Part shown: piece after piece, positions 24,827 through 34,524 of the stretch
Position numbering within the stretch: the stretch's first letter is position 1
Layout: the number at the start of each line of letters is the position of its first letter
Origin: Gracilibacillus halotolerans
GTDB lineage: Bacteria; Bacillota; Bacilli; Bacillales; Amphibacillaceae
Assembly (NCBI RefSeq): GCF_014206945.1
Contig: NZ_JACHON010000024.1
Location: 1-34,524 of the forward strand
Length of the DNA stretch: 34,524 nt
Direction of reading: 5' to 3'
Translations under genes and position numbers: made by a program
Notes under the pieces: model-generated
What the model saw: only the letters and a program-made list of their open reading frames with translations
What the model was told of the DNA's origin: nothing
Databases searched by the model: none

Positions 24827-25558
24827 TTAGTTTGTGTCAATATACATATCTTGCAATGTTAAATATTGGCCATCCTCTACAGTTATATAGGTATCTGCCT
24901 GTGGATTATCATTTGTTACGATACTTCCTAAATCATGACGACTATCGGTGCTTACCTCTATATATCCCATTCCCATCGAAGCAGACTCATCGAGTAGAAC
25001 CTTATATTCACCTGCTGGAATGTCTTCTCCGACCTTATACATCCCATTTCGATACACACCATCATCTGGTTGTATAGAAGGTGCCTCAGTGACTGGATAG
25101 GCTGTTCCACCTTGTAACTTAAAATACTCACCATCATTTAACGTAATGTATGCGTGTGAGTCTGAATAAAGATTTAAATTAAAAATAATGCTCTCTAGTG
25201 AACCTGTACTGTCAGAGGAGCTCTCAATATAAGTCATCGAATCAGCTATCACTAAATATTCTCCAGCATCTAATTCTTCTCCCACTTTATATGTCCCAGG
25301 TTCAATACCTGCAGCTGTATCGTTGGTTTCTTCCGCAGGCTCTTCCTCTTCTGGCTCATTCTCAGTAACCTCTTCTTCATCTTCATCCGGAGTTACTTCG
25401 TTATTTTCTTGTTCTGCTGCATTTTCCTGTTCTACTTGATCTTCTTCTACTACTTCATCGTCTCCACCACTAGTGGCAATTGCGATAACGATTATTATTG
25501 CTAATAACCAAAACCACCATCGTTTAAAAATTGATTTTTTTTCACTTTTATCTGCCAA
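24827..25558 (-). CDS. Membrane-anchored acidic protein with two copies of one domain
   Basis: A 243-aa protein: a short basic N-terminus, one membrane helix (about 13-30), a very acidic Glu/Asp linker (about 33-80), then two copies of a beta-rich domain. Copy 1 (about 87-155) begins Pro-Gly-Thr-Tyr-Lys-Val-Gly-Glu-Glu-Leu-Asp-Ala-Gly-Glu-Tyr. Copy 2 (about 171-239) begins Asn-Gly-Met-Tyr-Lys-Val-Gly-Glu-Asp-Ile-Pro-Ala-Gly-Glu-Tyr. Both end in an Asp-Gly-(Glu/Gln)-Tyr-x-x-Leu-Gln motif. The domains should face outside. The TTG start at 25558 follows TAGGAGGTA; an upstream in-frame start would overlap that site. Function unknown; the repeat is common in Firmicute surface proteins as I recall. 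Confidence 0.75.
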   Translation of the reverse strand: MADKSEKKSIFKRWWFWLLAIIIVIAIATSGGDDEVVEEDQVEQENAAEQENNEVTPDEDEEEVTENEPEEEEPAEETNDTAAGIEPGTYKVGEELDAGEYLVIADSMTYIESSSDSTGSLESIIFNLNLYSDSHAYITLNDGEYFKLQGGTAYPVTEAPSIQPDDGVYRNGMYKVGEDIPAGEYKVLLDESASMGMGYIEVSTDSRHDLGSIVTNDNPQADTYITVEDGQYLTLQDMYIDTN

Positions 25559-25669
25559 TTTTATAATACCTCCTAATGAGTTACTGAGCTTAGTGTTACC
25601 AATCCAAAAAGATTTTTGCATGAAATTACAAAAACCACCGTTTTGATGACACTTTTTAAGAAAAGTAGG

Positions 25670-25705
25670 AGAAATTAAAAGAGCTCCCTTCTAATGAAGA
25701 GAGCT
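25670..25705 (-). terminator. Terminator of the 84-aa membrane protein gene
   Basis: AGCTCCCTTC (25682-25691) pairs with GAAGAGAGCT (25696-25705) with one mismatch around TAAT. On the minus strand CTTTTAATTT follows. Confidence 0.75.
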
Positions 25706-25784
25706 AAAAGATTGTTATAGTCTGAAGACGATGTTTTTAAATTTCAGGATGAATTGCATGTTCATACGCTAATTATTTATTGAA

Positions 25785-26039
25785 TTATTTGGCACTGCTC
25801 CATACCCAAGTTACTTTTTTCATTATAAAATAAGCAATTGGAGCGGCCAGCACAGCCATTAGTAATGATGGCATGATGGATTGTTGTCTAGTTATTATAG
25901 TTGTCTCTTGAGCATAACCAGCACTCATAATTCCTGTTAAGTCAGGGGTATACGTAAGTGTAAAGAACAGTCCAGATAGAAGTTGCAGTAGTATAAATAC
26001 TAAAATAAAACTGACGGAAAATAGTGCGACTTTTTTCAA
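25785..26039 (-). CDS. Two-helix small membrane protein, unknown
   Basis: An 84-aa protein with helices at about 5-28 and 57-73, an outside loop between them and a basic C-terminus. I do not recognise the family. The TTG start at 26039 is supported by AAGGAGGA five to seven bases upstream. It lies in the accessory patch between yunE and suf and has its own terminator. Confidence 0.65.
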   Translation of the reverse strand: MKKVALFSVSFILVFILLQLLSGLFFTLTYTPDLTGIMSAGYAQETTIITRQQSIMPSLLMAVLAAPIAYFIMKKVTWVWSSAK

Positions 26040-26144
26040 TTGAATCCTCCTTAAAATTAACTGGCTCTACAAAATCCATAACTTTCATTTAAATAATTAT
26101 CTTATATGTATTCTATAATTCTATGCTTATTTAATATATACGAG

Positions 26145-26360
26145 TTAACTCTGTAAAAGTTTCAATAAACCTCTTGTTACACCAGAAGTGAAAATGAAAA
26201 TAATTATAATTAACCAAGGTTGCAGAATTATTGTCGTAATCAAAGAGTTATTTATCGAGTAAATGATTAATAAAGTGAAAAAGAATGCGATAAATATAGC
26301 TCTAATTATCCAATCCCATTTTTTATGCGTATCATTAATGTGATTATAAGAATTTAAGAT
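26145..26360 (-). pseudogene. Remnant of a DUF4181-like membrane protein
   Basis: An open frame begins inside the methyltransferase stop region and encodes Ser-Tyr-Asn-His-Ile-Asn-Asp-Thr-His-Lys-Lys-Trp-Asp-Trp, then two hydrophobic helices. This pattern resembles the middle of DUF4181 proteins of bacilli as I remember them. The N-terminal helix and the usual C-terminal helices are missing. No start codon with a ribosome site lies in the unique part. Probably a gene fragment left by deletion or insertion. The assignment rests on memory of the family. Confidence 0.45.
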
Positions 26361-27124
26361 TTTTTCACAGCTACCATTTGAAGTCTTCGATAATCTGCAA
26401 TCCATTTTCCGTCTTTATATAAATCAGGCTCTATAAACGTCTTTATTTGTTTATATACTATACATTTTTCATCTGAGGAGAGATCATAGAAAAAACTATC
26501 TGCAAATTGGTCAAGGAAATGATATAACCCCTGATCTCCATCCGGAAATTCCGTCGGTCGATCATAAAGCCTCGCATAAGCTACTTCAAAGCCATTATTC
26601 TCTAATAATGCACTATACTCTCCTATACTTGGAAAATACCATGGATTTCGAGACGTACTATCTATTCCGTGTATCTCTTCCAAAACATGTTTAATTCCTT
26701 GTTTAATAGTTGCGATGTTTCCCCTTCCTCCAAACTCTGCTACAAAGCGCCCATCATGTCTTAATACTTTATTGACAGATTGTACTACATTCTCTGCGTT
26801 CTTCATCCAATGAAGAGCAGCATTCGAGAATACAGCGTCAAATGTTTCTTCGATATAAAAATCTTCTCCGTTACCAACTATAAACGGAATATCCGCGTAT
26901 TTTTGTTGTGCCTTTTTAATCATCTGAGGAGATGCATCCATTCCTGTAACTTTAACGCCTGTTTTTGATATCTCATACGTCAAATCACCAGTCCCGCAAC
27001 CTAAATCTAGAATCTTTTCTTCTGAATTTGGAGACAATAAATCAATTACACTTTTTCCATATTCTGAAACGAAGTTAAATTTATTATCATATGTAACGGC
27101 ATTCCACATATCCTCTCTACTCAT
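26354..27124 (-). CDS. Class I SAM-dependent methyltransferase
   Basis: A 256-aa cytosolic methyltransferase of the Methyltransf_11/trans-aconitate methyltransferase-like group. SAM motif I (Ile-Leu-Asp-Leu-Gly-Cys-Gly-Thr-Gly) is at about 38-46, an acidic Met-Asp-Ala-Ser at about 60-63, and Asp-Ala-Val-Phe-Ser-Asn-Ala-Ala-Leu-His-Trp near 95-105 (motif IV region). The C-terminus, with Ala-Asp-Tyr-Arg-Arg-Leu, looks complete. The substrate is unknown. The ATG at 27124 follows AGGGAGTGG. It abuts the DUF4181-like remnant. Confidence 0.85.
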   Translation of the reverse strand: MSREDMWNAVTYDNKFNFVSEYGKSVIDLLSPNSEEKILDLGCGTGDLTYEISKTGVKVTGMDASPQMIKKAQQKYADIPFIVGNGEDFYIEETFDAVFSNAALHWMKNAENVVQSVNKVLRHDGRFVAEFGGRGNIATIKQGIKHVLEEIHGIDSTSRNPWYFPSIGEYSALLENNGFEVAYARLYDRPTEFPDGDQGLYHFLDQFADSFFYDLSSDEKCIVYKQIKTFIEPDLYKDGKWIADYRRLQMVAVKKS

Positions 27125-27284
27125 ATCCCACTCCCTAACATCAATTTTAATTGAGATTATATTTGATTACTTTCTATAAAAAATAGTTATTTATGGCAAT
27201 TTTACCATAAAGGAGTTGAAATAACTAGTTCGCTTTAAAAATAGGAAATCTAGAATTTATTAAGTTACCAAATAAAGAGAAATA

Positions 27285-27323
27285 AAAAATCCTTACCACA
27301 ACTTGCTGTGATAAGGATTTTTT
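27285..27323 (-). terminator. Terminator of the suf operon
   Basis: AAAAATCCTTA plus CACA (27285-27300) pairs with TGTG plus TAAGGATTTTT (27307-27323) with one bulge. A run of A at 27284-27289 gives the minus-strand T tail. It is six bases past the sufB stop. Confidence 0.9.
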
Positions 27324-27328
27324 GTATA

Positions 27329-28726
27329 TTAACCGATAGATCCTTCCATTTCGAAGCTTATGAGGCGGTTCATTTCCACCGCATACTCCATTGGAAGTTC
27401 TTTTGTGAATGGCTCGATAAAGCCCATTACGATCATTTCGGTAGCTTCTTCTTCAGAAAGACCACGGCTCATTAGATAGAATAGTTGTTCTTCAGAAACT
27501 TTCGAAACTTTCGCTTCGTGCTCTAATGAGATGTTATCGTTCAAGATTTCGTTATACGGAATCGTATCAGAAGTAGATAGGTTATCTAAGATAAGCGTAT
27601 CACACTCAATATTAGAACGTGCACCTTCTGCTTTACGGCCGAAGTGTACTTTTCCTAGATATGTTACTTTTCCTCCACCTCTAGACATAGATTTAGAAAT
27701 AATCGTTGATGAAGTTCTTGGTGCTAGGTGATACATTTTCGCACCTGCGTGTTGGTGTTGTCCTTTACCAGCAAACGCGATGGAAAGTGTCATACCACGT
27801 GCGCCTTCACCTGTTAGTAAGATAGATGGATATTTCATCGTTAATTTAGATCCGATGTTACCGTCAATCCATTCCATTGTTCCGTTAGCTTCAACAGTTG
27901 CACGCTTCGTAACAAGGTTGTAGACGTTGTTCGCCCAGTTTTGGATTGTTGTGTAACGGCAGTATGCATCTTTTTTAACGATAATTTCAACAACCGCACT
28001 GTGTAGTGAGTTTGTTGTATACGTTGGTGCTGTACATCCTTCTACATAATGAACAGATGCGCCTTCATCTACAATAATTAGTGTACGCTCAAACTGCCCC
28101 ATATTTTCAGAGTTAATACGGAAGTATGCTTGTAAAGGTGTATCAGCTTTAACACCTTTTGGTACGTAAATAAAGGATCCACCAGACCATACTGCTGAGT
28201 TTAGTGCAGAGAACTTATTGTCTGCTGCAGGAACTACTTTACCGAAGTATTCTTTGAAAAGATCTTCGTTTTCTTGTAAAGCAGTGTCTGTATCCTTGAA
28301 GATAATTCCTAAATCTTCTAGATCTTCTTTTAAGTTGTGATACACAACTTCAGATTCGTATTGTGCAGAAACACCAGCTAGATATTTTTGCTCTGCTTCT
28401 GGGATACCTAAACGATCAAACGTACGTTTAATTTCCTCAGGTACCTCATCCCAAGAACGCTCAGAACGTTCAGATGGTTTTACGTAATACGTAATTTCAT
28501 CAAAGTCTAGTTCAGATAAATCTCCGCCCCACTGTGGCATTGGTTTTTTATAGAATTGTTCCAATGACTTTAAGCGGTATTCTAACATCCATTCCGGCTC
28601 ATTCTTCATATTAGAAATTTCTCTAACAATATTTTCAGTTAGACCTTTTTCTGTACGGAAGATAGAAATGTCGCGGTCATGGAAGCCATATTTATATTCG
28701 CCTATTTCAGGTGCTTTCTTCGCCAT
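27329..28726 (-). CDS. sufB: Fe-S cluster assembly protein SufB
   Basis: A 465-aa protein forming the SufBC2D scaffold complex, in which a nascent Fe-S cluster is built with SufC ATPase. The long beta-helix core contains the Cys in Glu-Gly-Cys-Thr-Ala-Pro (about 235-240) and the C-terminal [13 protein letters not shown] shared with SufD. TTAGGAGGTA precedes the ATG at 28726. It is the last gene of sufCDSUB, 36 bases after sufU. Confidence 0.96.
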   Translation of the reverse strand: MAKKAPEIGEYKYGFHDRDISIFRTEKGLTENIVREISNMKNEPEWMLEYRLKSLEQFYKKPMPQWGGDLSELDFDEITYYVKPSERSERSWDEVPEEIKRTFDRLGIPEAEQKYLAGVSAQYESEVVYHNLKEDLEDLGIIFKDTDTALQENEDLFKEYFGKVVPAADNKFSALNSAVWSGGSFIYVPKGVKADTPLQAYFRINSENMGQFERTLIIVDEGASVHYVEGCTAPTYTTNSLHSAVVEIIVKKDAYCRYTTIQNWANNVYNLVTKRATVEANGTMEWIDGNIGSKLTMKYPSILLTGEGARGMTLSIAFAGKGQHQHAGAKMYHLAPRTSSTIISKSMSRGGGKVTYLGKVHFGRKAEGARSNIECDTLILDNLSTSDTIPYNEILNDNISLEHEAKVSKVSEEQLFYLMSRGLSEEEATEMIVMGFIEPFTKELPMEYAVEMNRLISFEMEGSIG

Positions 28727-28762
28727 TTAAATACCTCCTAATTAGGATTAGGCATTGGTAGC

Positions 28763-31717
<2,955 letters not shown>

Positions 31718-31732
31718 ACAATACCTCCTAAC

Positions 31733-32518
31733 TTATGCGTTATTTCCTACAGTTTCGTCTTCAATTCCTAGTTCTTCTTTAATCCACTCATAACCTTCTG
31801 CTTCTAGGCGTTGTGCTAATTCTGGACCACCAGATTTAACAACGCGTCCTTGCATCATAACGTGTACATGGTCTGGAGTAATATACTCTAGTAAACGCTG
31901 ATAGTGTGTGATCATTAAGCATCCAAAACTATCACTGCGCATCTCATTAATACCGTTTGCTACCACTTTAAGAGCGTCGATGTCTAATCCTGAATCAATT
32001 TCATCTAGAATCGCAATCGCTGGCTTAAGCATCATTAATTGAAGAATTTCGTTACGTTTTTTCTCTCCACCAGAGAATCCTTCGTTAAGATAACGCTGAG
32101 CCATGTTTTTATCAATCTCTAGGAAATCCAATGTTTTATCCATTTCTTTAATAAATGGCATTAATTGAATTTCGTCACCTTCTTCACGATGTGCATTAAT
32201 CGCAGTACGTAAGAAATCAGATGTTGTTACACCACTAACTTCACTTGGATACTGCATTGCTAGGAATAGACCTGCTTGTGCACGTTCGTCTACTTCCATT
32301 TCTAGTACGTCTTCTCCATCAAGAAGAATTTGTCCTTGCGTAACTTCATATTTAGGGTGACCCATAATTGCAGAAGCCAATGTAGACTTACCAGTACCGT
32401 TTGGCCCCATTATTGCATGGAATTCGCCACCTTTAATTGTTAAATTTACTCCCTTTAATATTTCCAGACCTTCGATTTCAACATGAAGATCTTTAATCTC
32501 TAAAGTTGATCCTGCCAT
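31733..32518 (-). CDS. sufC: Fe-S assembly ATPase SufC
   Basis: A 261-aa ABC-type ATPase. Walker A Gly-Pro-Asn-Gly-Thr-Gly-Lys-Ser-Thr lies at about 38-46, the signature Phe-Ser-Gly-Gly-Glu-Lys-Lys-Arg-Asn at about 150-160, and Walker B Ala-Ile-Leu-Asp-Glu-Ile-Asp-Ser-Gly-Leu-Asp follows. It powers shape changes of SufB-SufD. The start is taken at ATG 32518, 8 bases after GGAGG. An adjacent ATG at 32521 is closer, at 5 bases, and cannot be excluded. First gene of sufCDSUB. Confidence 0.96.
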   Translation of the reverse strand: MAGSTLEIKDLHVEIEGLEILKGVNLTIKGGEFHAIMGPNGTGKSTLASAIMGHPKYEVTQGQILLDGEDVLEMEVDERAQAGLFLAMQYPSEVSGVTTSDFLRTAINAHREEGDEIQLMPFIKEMDKTLDFLEIDKNMAQRYLNEGFSGGEKKRNEILQLMMLKPAIAILDEIDSGLDIDALKVVANGINEMRSDSFGCLMITHYQRLLEYITPDHVHVMMQGRVVKSGGPELAQRLEAEGYEWIKEELGIEDETVGNNA

Positions 32519-32563
32519 CATACATACCTCCAATATTTAATATGCATTGTTAAATTTGTAGTG

Positions 32564-32578
32564 GAATGAAGTTCATTC
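32564..32578. promoter_or_regulatory. Perfect 7-1-7 palindrome in the suf leader
   Basis: GAATGAA (32564-32570), G, TTCATTC (32572-32578). It lies 46-60 bases upstream of sufC and just downstream of a candidate promoter at 32598-32626 on the minus strand, a position typical of an operator. The binding protein is unknown. Confidence 0.4.
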
Positions 32579-32597
32579 TCAATCTATTCTCATTACA

Positions 32598-32626
32598 ATC
32601 TTATACTATTTAGAAAGTATAATCAA
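32598..32626 (-). promoter_or_regulatory. Candidate suf operon promoter
   Basis: On the minus strand TTGATT (32626-32621) and TAAGAT (32603-32598) are 17 bases apart; TATAAG at 32605-32600 is an alternative -10 with a 15-base spacer. Moderate match to sigma-A. Confidence 0.35.
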
Positions 32627-32772
32627 CTCCTAAATTATAATTATTTTAATCTAGGGTCTAACCACTATCAAATTCTGTGCTATTATATCATGTTTTACCA
32701 TTACTTATCGAATGTTAAGGTTGTAGCTCCTTAAACATATTGCACTATGTAATATCCTATAAAATAAATTCT

Positions 32773-33175
32773 TCATTATATATAAGGTGCTAAGACAGAA
32801 TACGTATATGATTCCTAAATGCGTTCGCATAAATTGAGAGGCGAGGAAATAACTAAACCTTACAATATTAAAGGCGAACAATTAAAAAACGAAATATAAA
32901 TTACGCAGCAAAAACACGTAGACTCCTGCAGGAAAGCAACAGCCGAGGGATTACAGGATGTAATTCAGTTCGGCGTTGCAACAGGACGTTGCAATATTAG
33001 CCGAACATCCTATACGTTTTCAATTGAACTTTTGTAATTAGTTGAGGCGTTGCCTGCGGAAAGCGAAGTGTTTTAGCGAAGTAATTATAAAAAGCATACA
33101 AACAGAACTGATTCTAACGAATCGTTCGGTTTGCAGTATGATTAAATAATTCTGTCCCATCCTCATTATATATAA
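32773..33175. mobile_element. 377-bp MITE-like repeat element flanked by 13-bp direct repeats
   Basis: TCATTATATATAA occurs at 32773-32785 and again at 33163-33175 in direct orientation. The 377 bases between start GGTGCTAAGACAGAAT and end ATTCTGTCCCATCC. Read inward these ends form an imperfect inverted repeat with a GACAGAAT core. There is no coding frame of note. Inside is a large stem: AGGATG/CATCCT (32955-32960, 33006-33011) and TTCGGC/GCCGAA (32969-32974, 33000-33005), enclosing two GTTGCAA copies. A GCGGAAAGCGAAGTG-type segment recalls repeats common in Bacillaceae intergenic DNA. The right part recurs at 10339-10440. It occupies most of the 688-base gene-free gap upstream of suf. Mobility is inferred. 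Confidence 0.6.
33068..33093. repeat. 26-bp repeat unit matching 10339-10364
   Basis: These 26 bases match 10339-10364 exactly (GTGTTTTAGCG ... TAATTATAAAAA). In both places a hairpin segment and a TTCTGT end follow, so this is the best-conserved core of the right half of the element. Confidence 0.85.
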
Positions 33176-33201
33176 AGACAACCGCCATTGACGGTTGTCT
33201 T
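33175..33201 (-). terminator. Terminator of the 63-aa gene
   Basis: AAGACAACCG (33175-33184) pairs perfectly with CGGTTGTCTT (33192-33201) around a 7-base loop. On the minus strand TTATATATAA follows, T-rich but not a pure run. It begins at the last base of the element's right-hand direct repeat. Confidence 0.75.
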
Positions 33202-33207
33202 CGTTTA

Positions 33208-33399
33208 TTATCTGTAAACTGATTGTTCAATTTCCAAAATCGCGATTTGACCTTTTTTATAATCCATTTCTCGTTCTTTTTCGACCTTCAGGCGTTCATT
33301 CAGTTGACGGCTATACTCTTCATAGCCAACGCCGTGTGACTGCTGCATGGCTTTCTCCATTTCCGGTGTGTAGTCTAGATGTAACTTATGGTCGTTAAT
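33208..33399 (-). CDS. 63-aa hydrophilic protein, apparently with an ATT start
   Basis: A 63-codon frame, charged and probably helical (Leu-Asp-Tyr-Thr-Pro-Glu-Met-Glu-Lys-Ala-Met near the start, Glu-Lys-Glu-Arg-Glu-Met-Asp-Tyr-Lys-Lys in the middle). It ends TAA at 33210-33208 directly before a terminator. A good AAGAAAGGATG ribosome site lies upstream, but at the right spacing the only in-frame codon is ATT (33399-33397). An in-frame TGA sits at 33408-33406, and the first ATG is at 33360 with no binding site. Codon use looks real. I do not recognise the family. Either ATT initiates, or the start is damaged. Confidence 0.55.
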   Translation of the reverse strand: MNDHKLHLDYTPEMEKAMQQSHGVGYEEYSRQLNERLKVEKEREMDYKKGQIAILEIEQSVYR

Positions 33400-33560
33400 A
33401 AAGAATCATCCTTTCTTTTAGTAACAAGAACATTATAGCACGGTGAATTACCACCGCCAATTACCATATTCCACGAAAGAAAGGATTAAAACATAGTTTC
33501 GAAAAATGACAAAAGGCTTATCGGAACGATTGAACGATTAGAGCAAAATACCACCATATA

Positions 33561-33884
33561 CTAGCGATTACTCGCATTTTGCCAAGTATCTATCTTTTCG
33601 AAGATATTTGTTACCGATTCAAATGCGTACATTTTATACTGTACAACTCCGTTATGGACCTGGATAAGTGCTGGAACACTTTCAATTTGGTGTTCTTGCA
33701 TAAACTCGGGAAAAAAAGAAGCATTCATTTTTTTAATTGGAATTTCTTTTTTCATTTCTGAAACATACCTCAACATTTTTTCAGCTAGTTGGCATGTCGC
33801 ACAAAAAGGAGTGTAAACATATATAAGTTGTTTATGTTCTGTTTTCATTATTTCATCGAGTTGTTCGTTTGTTAGTTCATTCAT
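33561..33884 (-). CDS. yusE: Thioredoxin-like protein YusE
   Basis: A 107-aa thioredoxin-fold protein with active site Cys28-Ala-Thr-Cys31 (Pro-Phe-Cys-Ala-Thr-Cys) and cis-Pro in Ser-Val-Pro-Ala-Leu near residue 70. There is no signal peptide, so it is cytosolic. The Cys-Ala-Thr-Cys site differs from the classical Cys-Gly-Pro-Cys and may give a different redox potential. AAGGAGTAA precedes the ATG at 33884. It lies 49 bases downstream of yusF on the same strand, as in the B. subtilis yus cluster. Confidence 0.88.
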   Translation of the reverse strand: MNELTNEQLDEIMKTEHKQLIYVYTPFCATCQLAEKMLRYVSEMKKEIPIKKMNASFFPEFMQEHQIESVPALIQVHNGVVQYKMYAFESVTNIFEKIDTWQNASNR

Positions 33885-33933
33885 CTAGCAATTACTCCTT
33901 GTAATTAGTATAGCTTGTTAGATTGCGTAAGAA

Positions 33934-34284
33934 TTATAAATAATAAGGATCTATATGAATCCGTGATGCAGCAAGCACACCCGCTAATTCTGCTTCCGGT
34001 GTGGCAGCAACTTCTCTAAATGCTTTATCAATATAAATATGTCGAGCATGCGGTATTTCAAAGGATAATTGCTTACGTAGCTTTTTTCCTGCTTTATCCT
34101 CATCGACAAGAATATAAACTTCTCGATCATCCATATGAAATACTTCGATCATATCCTCTATTCGATCCACTCCAATTGTTCCATTCGTACATACAATATC
34201 GACTTCTTCTTTTATTAACTTTTCAACCTTTACTTTATCCGTCCTACCTTCAACAATAATAACCTTTTTATCCTGCGTTACCAT
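33934..34284 (-). CDS. yusF: Toprim domain protein YusF
   Basis: A 116-aa single Toprim-domain protein. Glu12 in Ile-Ile-Val-Glu-Gly-Arg-Thr-Asp and the Asp61-x-Asp63 pair in Val-Asp-Glu-Asp-Lys-Ala-Gly are the metal-binding residues of Toprim nucleases and primases; Thr-Asn-Gly-Thr lies between. Related to the RNase M5/OLD-type small Toprim proteins. The in vivo function is unknown. CAGGTGAAG precedes the ATG at 34284. Probably cotranscribed with yusE. Confidence 0.87.
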   Translation of the reverse strand: MVTQDKKVIIVEGRTDKVKVEKLIKEEVDIVCTNGTIGVDRIEDMIEVFHMDDREVYILVDEDKAGKKLRKQLSFEIPHARHIYIDKAFREVAATPEAELAGVLAASRIHIDPYYL

Positions 34285-34524
34285 CGCTTCACCTGCTTTG
34301 TTATATACCGCTACGATAACTAACGTTTTTACCTATTATATGCTTTACCTAGTATTTTATATGTTATATTGAAAATCCTATCGTTCAAGCTATAGGTACT
34401 TGTCATTTTTATACCCCCTTTTCACGTACCGTATTGTCAAAAGTTTTATAGTAAAAACTTGTTAAAACCTTGGTTTAATAGTCTTTAAATGCAAAAAACT
34501 TGCCACCCCCCGAATCTTGGTGTT
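34285..34524. other. Right-edge non-coding stretch
   Basis: I see no convincing coding frame. The stretch is AT-rich and ends in a C/G-rich motif (CACCCCCCGAATC). In B. subtilis gcvH and yusG lie upstream of yusF; they are not in this 240-base tail. Confidence 0.5.

Noticed and set aside
24655-25077. 140-codon plus-strand frame
   Set aside because: It runs antisense through a terminator and into the duplicated-domain protein gene, lacks a ribosome site and has an unlikely composition.
33195-33398. 67-codon frame on the plus strand
   Set aside because: It lies almost exactly opposite the 63-aa minus-strand gene, which has a ribosome site, plausible composition and a terminator in the right direction. 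The plus-strand frame has none of these.
34360-34524. Possible sigma-B type promoter (GGGTAT on the minus strand near 34413)
   Set aside because: No GTTT-type -35 element at the needed distance; not enough to report.

Overview
The window is a chromosomal segment of a low-G+C, endospore-forming Firmicute of the family Bacillaceae. It reads most like an Oceanobacillus/Virgibacillus-type relative of Bacillus subtilis. The reasons are AT-rich codon use, strong AAGGAGG-type ribosome binding sites, frequent TTG and GTG starts, sporulation genes (lytH, yunB, yutH, yuiC) and a gene order that follows the B. subtilis yui-yum-yut-hom-yun-suf-yus segment. This is inference from gene content; no rRNA or tRNA is present to place it better.

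Layout. 1-2.4 kb: the tail of a small Cys-pair protein, an alpha/beta hydrolase (yugF-like) and the C-S lyase patB. 2.4-5.3 kb: a Cu/Zn superoxide dismutase lipoprotein, a 62-aa membrane protein, a stand-alone HPr (ptsH) divergent from purine nucleoside phosphorylase (deoD) with a cre-like site between them, then yuiD. 5.4-10.2 kb: yuiC, yuiB, a type II NADH dehydrogenase (yumB), ferredoxin-NADP reductase (yumC) behind a Fur-box-like site, an A-type Fe-S carrier (yutM), yuzB, and the NifU-like scaffold yutI. 10.4-13.7 kb: the threonine operon hom-thrC-thrB. 13.9-18.0 kb: yutH, yutG, a DUF454 protein, yutE, yutD and lytH. 18.1-19.7 kb: a two-gene neurotransmitter:sodium symporter unit with a 31-aa small subunit that a length filter would miss. 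19.8-24.6 kb: yunB, an HD-GYP phosphodiesterase, yunC, yunD, yunE. 24.8-27.1 kb: an accessory patch with a duplicated-domain acidic membrane protein, an 84-aa membrane protein, a DUF4181-like remnant and a methyltransferase. 27.3-32.5 kb: the complete sufCDSUB operon. 32.5-34.5 kb: a 377-bp repeat element with inverted ends and 13-bp flanking direct repeats, a 63-aa gene that seems to start at ATT, a thioredoxin-like protein (yusE) and a Toprim protein (yusF).

How the genes work together. Three features converge on Fe-S and redox metabolism: the SUF assembly operon, the accessory carriers YutM and YutI, and the FAD reductases YumB and YumC. The other coherent modules are threonine biosynthesis from aspartate semialdehyde, and spore-cortex and spore-coat functions.

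I see no defence island, prophage, CRISPR array, rRNA or tRNA. Most of the window is conserved core genome. The less ordinary signals are the repeat element with its partial second copy behind thrB, the ATT-start gene, the cre-like and Fur-like sites, the orphan HPr, a HepT-family protein lacking its catalytic His, and the 24.8-26.4 kb patch.
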